DNA of 64,000 nt, taken from Schistosoma mansoni. Lineage: Eukaryota; Platyhelminthes; Trematoda; Strigeidida; Schistosomatidae. The translations under genes and the position numbers were made by a program. The stretch covers positions 26,994,857 through 27,058,856 of the forward strand of contig NC_031495.1 of assembly GCF_000237925.1 (NCBI RefSeq), written 5' to 3'. Below the pieces are notes generated by a model. It ran no database searches and was not told the DNA's origin. It saw only the letters and a program-made list of their open reading frames with translations. Below are positions 1 through 11,399 of the stretch, one piece after another (positions within the stretch are counted from its first letter, which is position 1; each line of letters starts with the position of its first letter).

Positions 1-845
1 ACCTATTATGCCATTCAACCTAAACATTATGCATAATTATTTTTAAAAAACAATAGTACAAAATTATAAACTCATCGATTCCAGTGCAATACAATACATC
101 CCAATATCAAGTTGCAGTTTATTGTTTTGAATTAATGCTAATGCATTGCATATTATTGTCCATTGCTTTTACTAACATATGTTTGTCGAGTTATCAGTTA
201 ACGTTCTCTTTTGTTATCCTGTGTTCTAGATTCACATATGAAGAATGTTTTTTAACAATCTTCTCAACAACAAAAAGAACAATTTACCTTCAAACTGAAC
301 TCAAAATTACCGGCGTTTAGACGTTACATAACAGACAGACGAATGTAAAGGTTTTTATTCATCGTCAATTAACTACAAGATTTTATCATGTTCTTTACAA
401 CTAATTATTTATTGATTTTTAGTCTAATGGAAAACTATAAAACCGTCTTGCAGGAAAAATCATAAAAAGATCTAATTATATGCTACGAGTTTTTCATCTG
501 CATCTTTTCTCTTAGCTATCCCTGATAGTAGTAAAATAGGTTAAAAACAATAAAAGTACTTCGTTAAAGAAGGGCATTTTTGAAATTTTAGTGATTCATT
601 TTGGTCTTATCAGTTCTGGAACATTTTGTGTATAAAACCATCTTGTTGGTGTATTTGTCCCGTAAACGCTCTTAATTCACTCATTCAAAAAGGCAAAATT
701 CATTACAATATGACTTTAACCAAAAGGTTGGTAGACACATGTTAAAACTGAAGATAGCTTTGATTGTTAGTGAAGAACCATTCAAAACCTAGGGATGACC
801 TATTGACTTATTCACATTGGAATTAAATCGATTACTCATGATTAA
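1..845. other. AT-rich sequence, no gene seen
   Basis: No open frame here has the length or composition of a schistosome exon, and I recognise no repeat until the LINE remnant that starts near 846. Confidence 0.5.
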
Positions 846-1641
846 CGATTTAGACTTCGCAGATGATCTGGCTGTTCTATCACACACACAACAACAAATT
901 CAGGAAAAGACGACCAATGTAGCAGCAGCCCAAGCAGCAGTAGGTATCAATATACACAAAGGGAAAACCAAGATTCTCTGATACAACACAGAATGCATCA
1001 ATCAAATCACACTTGACGGAGAAGATTTGGAGGATGTAAAATCCTTTACATATCTCAGGGGCATAGTTGATGAATACAGTGGATTTGATGCAGATGTGAA
1101 GGTGCGGATCGGCAGAGCAAGAGCAACATATTTACAACCGGAGAACATCTGGGACTCAAAACAATTGTCAACCAATACCAAAGTCAGAATTTTTAATACA
1201 AATCTCAAGACAGTTCTACTGTATGGGGCGGAAACCTGGAGAACTACGAAAGCCATCATCCAGAAGATACAAGTGTTTATTAACAGTTGTCTATGCAAAA
1301 TAATTCGGATCCGTTGGCCAGACACTATCAGCAACAACCTACAGTGGGAGACAAAAAAACAGATTTCAGTGGAGGAAGAAATCAGGAAGAAGCGCTGGAT
1401 GTGGATAGGACACACATTGAGGAAATCACCCAAATGCGTCACAAGGCAAGCCCTCACATGTAATCCTGAAGGTCAGAGGAAAAGAAGAAGATCAAAGAAC
1501 ACATTACGTAGAGAAATGGAGACAGACATGAGAAGAATGAACAAACATTGGATAGAACTAGAAAGGAAGGCCCAGGATAGAGTGGGTTGGAGAATGCTGG
1601 TCGTCGGCCTATGCTTCATTGGGGGTAACAGGCGTAAGTAA
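846..1641 (+). mobile_element. RTE-like LINE (family B), 3' fragment of the reverse transcriptase ORF
   Basis: This is the C-terminal third of a LINE endonuclease/reverse transcriptase protein. Near 846 the frame reads LDFADDLAVLSHT, the palm motif with catalytic FADD. It continues through NIHKGK and [17 protein letters not shown], and after a stop near 980 an open stretch of 204 codons (1027-1641) carries [14 protein letters not shown] and [13 protein letters not shown], ending near GNRRK. The 5' half (endonuclease and RT fingers) is missing, as expected of 5'-truncated LINE insertions. The same family occurs at 19.4, 24.7, 29.7 and 54.9 kb. Assignment to the RTE clade is from memory of the protein style. 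The copy is dead but its C-terminus is well preserved, so it is fairly young. Confidence 0.85.
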
Positions 1642-1761
1642 GTAACACTAAATAGCGGTTGCGTTGTCTTGTGAAATCATAACGCTGGAAATACCGACTA
1701 TGGTAATTCTCATCAAATGACTTAAAGGTATTATGCAGAACGTAAAACTCAAAAGTCCTGA

Positions 1762-1764
<3 letters not shown>

Positions 1765-1801
<37 letters not shown>
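1765..1801. repeat. (AT)n microsatellite
   Basis: Uninterrupted alternating TA of about 37 bp, just downstream of the LINE 3' end. Confidence 0.95.
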
Positions 1802-1802
<1 letters not shown>

Positions 1803-3952
1803 CTTGAAAATGAATTTATCCAGAAAAAATTATCTACGCTGAATTTTCATCTTTCAGTAGACTTGATTACAGTTATCCAGTTTCTTATCCAGCATATTTA
1901 CAGTATAATATACCTAATAAAAAGCTGAATAGAAAATCATATTTAAATTGGGGATCTATAAAGCCACCAACGTCAATTTAATGACACAATCAACATTCAA
2001 TGAAAGTTAACTTTTATGCATATTCATTAGCATTATGCAAATGAGATCGATAGTAACACATTTCTTTATATGTGCATCACGATTTTTAAAAAAAGATTGT
2101 ACAAACGCCGAGAAAGACTTATTGACTAAATTAGATAACAATAATGAATTTTAAAAAATGCAGATTTTATTGATTTAATGTGTGCATATATGTATGTATT
2201 TCGGACAATGTGTGTGTAATTTATGACGGTCTAATGAACGCATTCGAATATACAAATGGCTACCATGTGAAATTTAAATACTTCATGAAATCAGTACAAC
2301 AGAAGCAGACAATATTTTCAGTTGATTAGCAAACATTTTTTGTGAAAAGGAAAAGATAACAAAACTTGGACAAAGTCTGAAAGTTAAATAAAAAAACACA
2401 CCTAATATCTGGGAAATATTGATCCATTTTGATGTTGTTTCTTCATAGAAAATGAACACAAGAGATCACAAAGATAAACAAAGAAAATCTGATGAACTGA
2501 GTTATGTAACTTCAAGAAGATTCAGTGTGAGATATGTAAAGTGTTTCGAGCATATAAACACTGGGGTCATAAAAACATGTAATCGAACCAAAGATTGACA
2601 GATTTATAAGTTACTTTACATTGAGAAAATTATTAGTGTAATAACATTATATTATAACAATCAAAGAACATTTAGTTCATTGAAGGAATCTTTTCGAATG
2701 TACGATTATATTTTGTAAGTCTAAAACCAATTTGTATGTTCTTAACTAACACTGTGACGATTCAACTTGATAATTTCGAATATATTGAACACTGAACAGA
2801 TCTTTTATGGCAAATTATTTTATTATTTAAGCGTTTATTAAATTGAGAATTTATTAACTCTTAAAAAAAGAAAGTTATGAAACATTGAAAATTCAGTTTT
2901 CCACTTGTTGCAATATAACAAATATATAATTTACACGACAAATCTATATGTCGATGAGGCGTGACTAGAAAATGGGTCACATAGATACTCATATGTAAAG
3001 TTTATAAAACATAATATTTAATTAAACAGAACACTAAATGTAATTAGCCTAAAAAGTAGAATAAAGTATACATGATATAAACGACAACCAAGGATCCTTA
3101 GAATGTTATTTAGATTCGAGGACAACTTATTTTACATTATGAAGTAGATCCTTGACGTTATAAAGCAAATTTTCCCACTATCTTTTTTACAGGATCTAAT
3201 CAAACACTTTGTGAAGTCGATATAAATATGTACATTATATTGGAAAAGCTGTAATAATTTACTACTTATTATCTTTGTTTATCATGTGATCACTCATTTC
3301 TATTATCAATGTTCTAGGATGTCCTTATCCATATAATATGTATTTACAACATTTTATGTGATCCTTCAACTTGATTCTGATCTTTGCTTCCTCATGCTGA
3401 TATATGTTCACAAAAACTTTCAACTACGTTATCTTCTGTAAGTATTTTAACTTCTTTCGTAATTTGGATTTTAAAATACTGCAAGTTGTAAATAATTGAT
3501 GAGAAACAGGTGATATAAAATTAATTCATATTAATCTGTTCAAATAGTTGTTCCTACCTTTTCTCGAAGTTAGTTCTCACTTTCAAATGTAATCCTCTTT
3601 GAAATGAAATCAATAATACTTATTGCTTATTATTATGTTCTGTTGTCATTACTTAGCTTCAACGTTGATTTTATAACTACATATTAATCACTTTCAGTTC
3701 TGTCACGTAAAGACTGTTAATTATGCAAGGAAAGTTGGTGAGTTCAATAAATAGTACAAGGTTAATTTACAAAAAAAATAATACAGCGTGACCGAAAAAG
3801 CAATGGACGGAAATACTAAAAAATATTTTAAAAAATTACGGAAGACTAAAGTCGCAGTGAAACCATTACTGATTACATTTCCCCAGTAGTCTTCTCATTC
3901 ATCCTGATGCTAATTTAGTTCAAAAAGAAAATAAACATTAAGCTTAATTTTC
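1802..3952. other. AT-rich intergenic sequence, nothing recognised
   Basis: About 2.1 kb with no long open frames, no recognisable transposon protein and no obvious tandem structure. Confidence 0.5.
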
Positions 3953-4033
3953 ATCAGTCAGCTACAACGTTGGACCAGGCATATTTATGCATCCGTCCAA
4001 GTCGCCATACCTCGTTAGCACAACAAGATGAAC
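3953..4033 (-). mobile_element. RTE-like LINE (family A) 3' tail fragment
   Basis: About 80 bp starting at CAGCTACAACGTTGGACC closely resembles the 3' untranslated tail of the family A elements at 4682-4760 and 36976-37055. It stands alone, without coding sequence, directly before the duplicated block that starts at 4034. The 640-bp segment 4034-4675 is therefore bracketed by two copies of the same LINE tail. Confidence 0.75.
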
Positions 4034-5060
4034 ACAGCTACAGTCTTCTGGCTATTAAATGTGTGATTTTTCTTCCTATCATTGGTTTCTACTCCGGACT
4101 TAGTGAGTGTAACTGCATGTAATTTTATTGAATAAAGTATTATCTAGTGTTAATCTGGTTCTCTATTTTCGGTCATGAATATTAGTTCTGATACAACGTG
4201 ATTAGTCTTATTAATGTATTATCATAATATACGCGAGAAAGAAAAAATATTTTAAACATCCGTTATATAAAAAATTACAACTATAACAAACAGACATCCA
4301 TCTCAAAAAAAAGATAAGAAAAAACTAAGAAGAGCTTCTATAAAGAACGACTGAGTAGAAAAGATATTCCTCAACTAAAGCTGATTTTTGGAGACTGTTT
4401 TATAAAACATAGTTTCACTCACCATATCCGATGAGTCAGAAGTGTTAATATTGAGTCAAGTGCATGAGTTCAATACTGCTGAGTATGATGTGGTCTTATT
4501 TGATACACAGAATGTAACAAGAAAAGCAACGTTAATTAAATTCGGATCCGTTGCTCAACCTCAGTATTGACTTTTTTAATTTAAATCCAAAAGTAATCAA
4601 ACAAAAAAGATCTCGTGTTTTAAATGTAAGATGATTTTGTTTGGGGTAGTGCTTATATGATGATGGACTTGTCTAGTCAGTCAGTCAGCTACAACGTAGG
4701 ACCAGGCACACATATGCATCGGTCCAAGTTGCCATACCTCGTTAGCACAACAAGATGAACACTGGATTCATAGAAATAGTTAATTTAATGGTGGTAGTAT
4801 ATAAAAGATAGGTTGTATATAAGGATATAGTATAGGAAGGAAGAACGTTATGAAGCAATTTTAATCTTAAGGTTTAAGGGAAGATAAAGAGTGTATACAC
4901 CTACGCTATTGTGATCGATCTGAGCCATGTCACCTAGAGTCTCCAACCATTGGTCACGATAGTTACGCGGACTCCAACCAGGTAGTCTGCATCTACCAAC
5001 ATGGCTCAGACTAGAAGTTAGTGACTTCAAGCACTGATGTCACGTTTTGGTTTGGCCGCC
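4034..5060. repeat. Duplicated block A, copy 1 (partner 36331-37358)
   Basis: About 1.03 kb is almost identical by eye to 36331-37358 in the same orientation. I saw a one-base difference in a poly-A run and one substitution near 4936. The block covers about 640 bp of non-coding sequence plus the 3' end of a family A LINE. Beyond about 5060 the two loci remain homologous LINE sequence but differ at many positions, so the boundary is sharp. Possible origins are segmental duplication, gene conversion, 3' transduction, or assembly error. Confidence 0.85.
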
Positions 5061-5434
5061 CCTAACTCTTTTCCAACCATCCCCTACACTAGTCAGCATA
5101 GAGCGTCGTGGTAATCAGTGTTCAGGCATACGTAACACGTGGCCCAACCATTTCAGTCGATGAAGATTCATTATCTCGTCAACTGATTTATCATCATTTC
5201 CTAATACCCTGTGTCTAACCTCACCATTACTTACCCGGTTATTCCAGCAGATGCGAGCAATATTTCTAAGACATCTGTTGTCAAATACTAGTAACTTACG
5301 AGTATCTTCTACTCCTAAGGGCCACGTTTCGCAGCCGTAAAGTAAAACAGAGCGGACTGCTGCGCAGTATACTCGTCCCTTAATTGATAGACGGATATCT
5401 CGTCTTCGCCATAGGTGACGTAAGTTGGCAAAAG
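4676..5434 (-). mobile_element. RTE-like LINE (family A), 3' part, ending at a MITE insertion
   Basis: On the minus strand this is the C-terminal end of the RT ORF plus the 3' tail. The open stretch 4848-5030 reads [17 protein letters not shown] and QWLETLGDMAQ, matching the element at 37-40 kb. Upstream the frame is interrupted, but motifs such as CCAAACGTGG-type GETWPL coding can be followed to about 5430. At 5435 a Merlin-like MITE begins. Behind that MITE the LINE does not resume, so this copy was 5'-truncated at about this point. Confidence 0.85.
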
Positions 5435-5986
5435 GGCGAGACTAAACTTTATGGACGACCTTTGAACGAATCTTAAAAGACCTTGAGAAATATTAGCCAA
5501 TCAGAAGACAGTTAGTATACAGTGAAAATATATTATACAAAACTAAAAAAATAAAGCGGATACTGCTCTTTTACATGGCTCAAAAACTTCTCAGGGTCAG
5601 AAGTTCTGAAATCATAGTGCATACGGTACATGAACTCATCCATATGGCTCCATAGTAGTCGATCTCTGGAGCCATGATATGGTCTCAAAAATTCTTTTAG
5701 CCTCGACCACATAGCTTCAATGTTGTTGGTATGGTTTAGGTTTATGGTTAGGTTTAGGGTCTTAACCTTAATCGTGATCGAGCGAAAAAAAGTTATTTGA
5801 GTATCACAGTTACAAGTATAGGAACTTCTTAATAATCACTTCTCTTGTAGACGCTGAATTATCACGTCTTCTCTAAAATCCGCTGTAAACCGATCGTACG
5901 TAAGCATCAGGTGCCAAACTTAGCGCCGTGACCTTGAAAACCCGCGAAAGCTTTTGATTGGCTCGTCCATAATGTTTAGTCCCGCC
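5435..5986. mobile_element. Merlin-like non-autonomous DNA transposon (MITE), copy 1
   Basis: A 552-bp element whose ends are inverted repeats of about 26 bp. The left end starts GGCGAGACTAAACTTTATGG and the right end, reverse-complemented, starts GGCGGGACTAAACATTATGG. It is flanked by an 8-bp target duplication, GGCAAAAG, at 5427-5434 and 5987-5994. Termini beginning GG with an 8-bp duplication fit the Merlin superfamily, which I recall being described from Schistosoma. P-like or hAT relatives are alternatives. There is no transposase frame. The middle (about 5740-5765) holds degenerate TTTAGGGT-like units. A related longer copy lies at 20594-21346. Confidence 0.85.
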
Positions 5987-5994
5987 GGCAAAAG

Positions 5995-6719
5995 CTTAAT
6001 TTTCATAGCACATAAGGAGTATCTTTCAGTCTTTTTTCGTTATTGCGATTTTCATAAATATACAATGTAAGAAAACTGGTCAAACATTATTCAAATAAGT
6101 ATGCATACATCTCTAAAAAGAAGAGTTGTAAAAATAATCAATATACTCAACAATTGATTGGGATTTTGTTGCTTTCTCGTTAATCTCCATGTAAGTGGTC
6201 TGATCTTAACATGAAGCGACTGATGAAGTTTTAATAAGCTGAATATCACATGCTGAGATTAAGAAAAGTGAAAATAATTCAGATTGATTACTATTATAAT
6301 ATACGCTAACCAAAATATTTCAAATATATTTATTATTTTCTTCAAGTAATTAACAAGATACACAAAAATAGTAACTATAATGGATTGTAACTAAGTCAAG
6401 CAGGTCACACGTACACGCAAAAGTATGCCATAACTATTCATTCGTTTTCCTTTATCGCGACACAAGGAGAAAACAACATCGAGGAACGAGGTACATAACA
6501 CACTTTTATTTTATGTAAAAAACAAATCGTAAGAAAACAATTCTAAAAATCATAAATGTTATTATTAATATTAGATCAGAACAAGAGAAACGATAAACTA
6601 GTGAATAAAATTCGGAAGCAAATTTTCATCTTTTTTCTTACGACAGAAAACCAAAAGTAAGAAATGAAAAACAATACAAAACGAACAACAAAAGCAAAGG
6701 TGAAAGTACACATGAGGGC

Positions 6720-6777
<58 letters not shown>

Positions 6778-7949
6778 AAAAAAACAAATCATCGTAACAT
6801 ATAGCACAATTAATTAAGAATAGCTAAAGACAAGAAGGAAGTAACAACAGGAGCATATGATGAAGTACTGCATTAACTACTTATTAATAGTCATCTGATG
6901 ATATAAATAGTATGTGCTAAGTGTGTATGAGTGTGTGTATGCGTAAGTGTTGTCATGTTTATAAGTGTTGAAAATCTAAAATACGAAAAAGGTAAACAAA
7001 GAATATGGAGATGATGATCCGTGTAGATGAAACCGCGTGCTGATAATGGTCACTTGACATTCATTTCATGCGACATATAAAGAGAGAAGAAAAGAAGAAA
7101 TATATCAAACAAAAGCTAGTTAGCTATTAAATGCGCTCGACAAATAGGCAGCAGAATACGACCAAGGGAACGGTTATTATTCATTACATTTAGAAGAGAT
7201 GATATGGATAAGGTATTAGTTGGGCGGTGACAGTGGCTACAACGGATGTGAGGATTGGTTGACTACCAACAGGAAAAGTCTTAGTTTATTTATAATCTGA
7301 AATATAATAAGAACAATGATCGTAAGTAAATAATGATATAAATAAGTAAAAGGCAATGTAATTTGATCGGTTCATTGTGAAAGTTGTGCAAACAATGAGA
7401 TAAATGAAGAACCTTGTCTAAGATGGATCAGTCCAAATCGTAACTAGTTGGCAACAGTACACAAAGTCAAAATTAATAGAAAAGTCAGTGAAACGAAAAG
7501 TGCAATAAACTGAAAAATGCAAATGTAAGGAAAACATCAATCATGTTGGTATGGAAATTAAAGCAATCCAAAATGAAATATTTAGACAGATAATAATAAT
7601 TGAAAGATTTTATCGAGATAATCAGGCGTAAAAGTGTTTTATCATTCTTATTCTTACATCATTAATGTTAACAAACCATCATTTGACAGCATTGTTTACA
7701 TCTTATTATAGATCACTGTCACGTAAACTATAAGATGAAGAAATAATAACAACCTAATTTAAATGTTACAACTTCATTGTTATTGAGAGTATTCCCAAAT
7801 TTATGTTCATATACTCTTAACTTACTGTGACAATGAGCAAGAAGAGTGTATTTCCCGTACTCTTTTGTTTCATTTTTTCGTGATTGGTAGAATTAAAATA
7901 TGAACAAGCTATTTTTCTCTATTAGAAGGTTTTGTGGAGATTTTAGTAT
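5995..7949. other. AT-rich intergenic sequence with an (AT)n tract
   Basis: No gene or transposon protein recognised. An (AT)n microsatellite fills about 6721-6774. The rest is purine- and A-rich sequence without a long open frame. Confidence 0.5.
6721..6774. repeat. (AT)n microsatellite
   Basis: About 54 bp of uninterrupted alternating TA followed by an A-rich stretch. Confidence 0.95.
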
Positions 7950-8051
7950 TTTTATATAGTTGAAATCCTGAGTCAATTGAAGCTAGTCAGTGCTTTCAGG
8001 TTTTCCATGGTGGTCTAGCTTCAATTGACTCAGGATTTCAACTATATAAAA
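7950..8051. repeat. Perfect 37-bp inverted repeat with a 28-nt spacer
   Basis: Positions 7950-7986 and 8015-8051 are exact reverse complements (TTTTATATAGTTGAAATCCT at the outer end). The spacer 7987-8014 and the right arm look like the 3' part of the schistosome hammerhead-ribozyme SINE (Sm-alpha type), recalled from memory by its TTTTCCATGGTGGTCTAGC segment. The ribozyme core (CTGATGAG and GAAA boxes) is absent. Transcribed, it would form a long hairpin. Confidence 0.85.
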
Positions 8052-8224
8052 CCATTTTTCTCTGTTGTTCAAGATTAATTGTTAATGTTGAATTCAAACG
8101 TTTTGTAAATGATGCTTGAATTTACTTAGCGGCAAAGGTTGAGACTGTTCTTAAGTAAGCCACAGAATGCATTAAAATGCTGTTTCTAACCACTATGTTA
8201 TGCCTGTATATAACATTTTATAGC

Positions 8225-8345
8225 TCCTTGTCTTTTTTCACTCATCCATATGCAAAGTGAAACCTGGCACAAGTTGCCATACTCCATCAACTCAGGGGAA
8301 ATCACAGAGTAGTAAAAGTAGTGACAGTAATATCTCTTGTTGGGA
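8225..8345 (-). mobile_element. Possible diverged RTE LINE 3' tail
   Basis: The stretch containing CATATGCAAAGTG and CACAAGTTGCCATACTCC resembles the family A tail (CATATGCATCGG, CCAAGTTGCCATACCTCG). No coding sequence is attached. The similarity is short and imperfect. Confidence 0.35.
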
Positions 8346-8399
8346 TAGTAGGACTTAACAATTTCGCGTAAATGACTTACCCACACTTTTTATTTTAAC

Positions 8400-10990
8400 T
8401 TTAATCACTAACTTTAACTTTTTATGATTATTGTTTCAGGTAGTTAACCTAACAGCTAACAGTCTGCTATTAGGTATATTTCAAATTTTACACAAAACTG
8501 TAGTGTAACTGATAGGAGTTTTCTCGCTTACTCTATGTTTTTTAAATCGGAAAATAGGACATTCAGTGGATATAACTCGGAAATTTGATAATAAATGGAG
8601 TGATGACTTAGCGGCTAATGCGTCTGAATTTTCGTCATTAAGTTGCATGTTTGAGCCCTACTCTACCTACTTTGGGTTAAGAAACAGGATAGCATCACTA
8701 GCAGTCAAAGTTTGCTTGAAACCAAGTACTCAAATTAATTGGTCAACTGGTGAAGTTGATGACAACATTAATTTATTAATAACTTATTATTAGTGTTTTA
8801 TTAGGGAGTAGTACCATTTTCTTCATCAAAAGATAAGGTCTTACTGTGGTGTATGCTACTTATATCCATCAACATAAGTAGTATGTAACACCAATCGGAA
8901 GTGGAAAAGTTGGTAGCAAAAGGCTAAGAAGATCGGGTTGAAGAGGATAGAAGGGAAAATAGGAAGGGATTGTAAAGTTGAAGAATCATACAGAATGTGA
9001 AGGACAAATGATGGAAATTTGCAAATGAAGTATTCAGTTTATGGTTCTTTTATTTTACCAAGATACTCTGTAATATTGTATTAAAATACATTGGTTATCC
9101 CCACCCGTGTTCTCGTTCACAACAGTACTACTGGATTTGTTGAGGATAAAAAAACTGGTCCAACAAAAGAAACCCTTATTACACATATACTCTTAAATTT
9201 TCCAGTAAGGACTTCATGAGTAACATTGGAGCGGTATTCTTCATACTACACCAATAGCTGGACCTTTCAATTTATTCAGCCGGTTTCCCAGGGACGTTTT
9301 AGATGCAAGAAATGAATATCTCAATTAGTATAATAAAGCCACCTTAAAATCAACCAATTAAGAGAGTCACATTTCCGTTATAATCAAGCGGATGTGAAAC
9401 GGTCTATCTTCCAACAACTCAGCGCGTATGGGGTCTTTACAGTAAATGAAGCATATCAATTTAAAAAGATCATCATTCACTCTGAAAACAATATCCGGAG
9501 TAGAAAATCTCTGAATCTTTATTCTAAGTATTCAAAGTGTTATAATTCCACAAACTCCTCATCTTGTCAAAATAGTATACTATGTATCAAAGACGTAACC
9601 ATTATATAACAAACCTAGTCAGGAATTCAAAGACCACAGCTATTACTTTGATGTGGTGATCCGGTCCTTGTATTTTGATGGCTTAATGGAGCCATATTGG
9701 CTAGAATATCAATGTTTTAGGTTCTATTTGCCAAGTATGTAACTTAAAGAGCAGCAAACGTAGAGTCTGACGGAGAAGTTGTACCGCTAAGGGCAGAAGT
9801 ATGCACTTCCTTTAAACAACCAATGTCTTCAAAGATATTGACTTACCGCAACAAGAGGAAGAGTTAGAAGAGATTGGTCTGAAAGAAGAATCCCCACAAA
9901 AAGGGATCTAAGTTGCTGATGATAAAGCATCGAAAGTACGGAGCTAACACAACAAAAAGTACATTTTAAAGGTTTGGGAAACCAAAAATCGACAACCACC
10001 CACACACTCCCAACAACGATCAAGGTTTTATTGACTAGGTTAAAAGCTATGCCGAACCAATGATACAATGTAGCGATGTTGAAAGAACTGATAACTAGTG
10101 TAGAATATCCATCGGAGAATTGAAATTCAGAGAGTAACAAAAATAACGACAATATTTTCGTGCTGATCTCGAAGAACTTGACGAATTATCTTTGGTACGG
10201 AGAAATCAACAGTACGATTCAGTATTGATCTTACATAACAAAGTAAATAACAGAATAATAAACTTCACAAAGGCCATATCTTCCATGTAGGAACCGATAT
10301 AACAATACAGTTCCTTAGGCCATGATAGGTAGTGGTTTCCAAACTTGTGGAGACACAATTAAAATAACAAGCACTACTATCATTTGAAGGGCATATTAGA
10401 GGTACGGTCGGTCGACTGCTTAGACAAAGGTCTGTCCACTCTACATAATTGATGATAATCCACCTAAGAAATAGCGATTAGACTGTTATAAGAATGATAC
10501 TATGGTAATTTTTGTCAGTTTTGTCGACGGAATAATTCATCAGTTTAGACTGTTCAGTACGAAGTGTCATACTACCATACTAGATCCAAAAGTTCAGTAA
10601 CGATATATGAAGTTTACCACTTACTATAAAGGTTAAACCACATAAATATTATGACGTAAAGTCACGCAGTCTTTTGGATTTGTAGCACGTTCAAATTGCA
10701 ATCAAAGTTAGAAACATAACGGCTATTAACTCAAAAACATTCATATCAGCCGACTTGGTGAATTCATGCTTCTTGAAATCTATGGAATTTGCAAGTTATA
10801 GTAAAATCAACTAACATGACAAGTCAAAAATACGGACTGAAATTTAACATTAAAAAAACTAACCTGGTGTTTGTAATCAAATAACAGGAAAAAGTAATTT
10901 ACGGGAACAACAGTGAAAGTTATGCTTCAAATCAGAAGACCAATTGGATAAAATAAAGGAAATACGATTAGTTGTCGAGAGAAATTTTAT
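8400..10990. other. No recognised gene or element
   Basis: Short open frames occur (for example 8566-8793 on the plus strand and 9829-10152 on the minus strand), but none shows a recognisable domain, a splice-bounded exon shape or a partner copy in the window. Old decayed repeats are likely here but I cannot name them. Confidence 0.4.
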
Positions 10991-10994
10991 TTTG

Positions 10995-11396
10995 TTAAGA
11001 TGATTGCAACATAGAACGAAGACTGCCAGGGTTAACAGGAGGAGGTGGTGGTGGTGGTGGAGGCAACGGTAAACTGAGATCTAGACGAGGTGATTCTGAC
11101 TTTAGATTGCTCAAGTGAGTTGAATGGCGCATAACAACGTGAGTTGTTTTACAAGGCTCATGTAACACAGGATTAGGATCCAAAAGCGAGTTCCTTTTGG
11201 TTGACTTTGTTATAGTTGTTAACATTGATGATTGAGTGGTAAAAGTAAGTGAAACTGTAGGGCTGATACATAAACTTGATGGAGTCAAAGGACCAGATGA
11301 TGCTGAAGTGTTGTTGTTACTTGACAGATTAGGTAAATCAATCAATCTTAAGTGCACTGGTAGAGATTGTTGGTCCAGACGAAAAGAATTGCACAC
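10995..11396 (-). CDS. Putative last coding exon of an unidentified gene, with proline run
   Basis: On the minus strand a pyrimidine-rich tract ending TTAAAG precedes a 402-bp stretch, open in phase 0 from VCNSFRLDQQS to a TAA stop. The 133 residues are rich in Ser, Thr, Leu and Pro, with a run of nine prolines (LPLPPPPPPPPP) about 20 residues before the C-terminus SLRSMLQSS. I do not recognise the protein. The lack of stops over 400 bp of AT-rich DNA and the plausible acceptor favour a real exon. No partner exon was found upstream, and the tract could be chance stabilised by the (GGT)n microsatellite that encodes the prolines. Confidence 0.35.
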   Translation of the reverse strand: MCNSFRLDQQSLPVHLRLIDLPNLSSNNNTSASSGPLTPSSLCISPTVSLTFTTQSSMLTTITKSTKRNSLLDPNPVLHEPCKTTHVVMRHSTHLSNLKSESPRLDLSLPLPPPPPPPPPVNPGSLRSMLQSS

Positions 11397-11399
11397 CTT

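Noticed and set aside
7950-8051. Active hammerhead ribozyme
   Set aside because: The conserved CTGATGAG and GAAA boxes are not present; only the downstream SINE part seems to be.
8566-8793. 75-codon plus-strand frame
   Set aside because: No match to any family I know and no splice context.
9150-9600. Possible LTR-element polymerase or integrase debris
   Set aside because: A few words looked RNase H-like, but no run of residues was convincing enough to assign a family.
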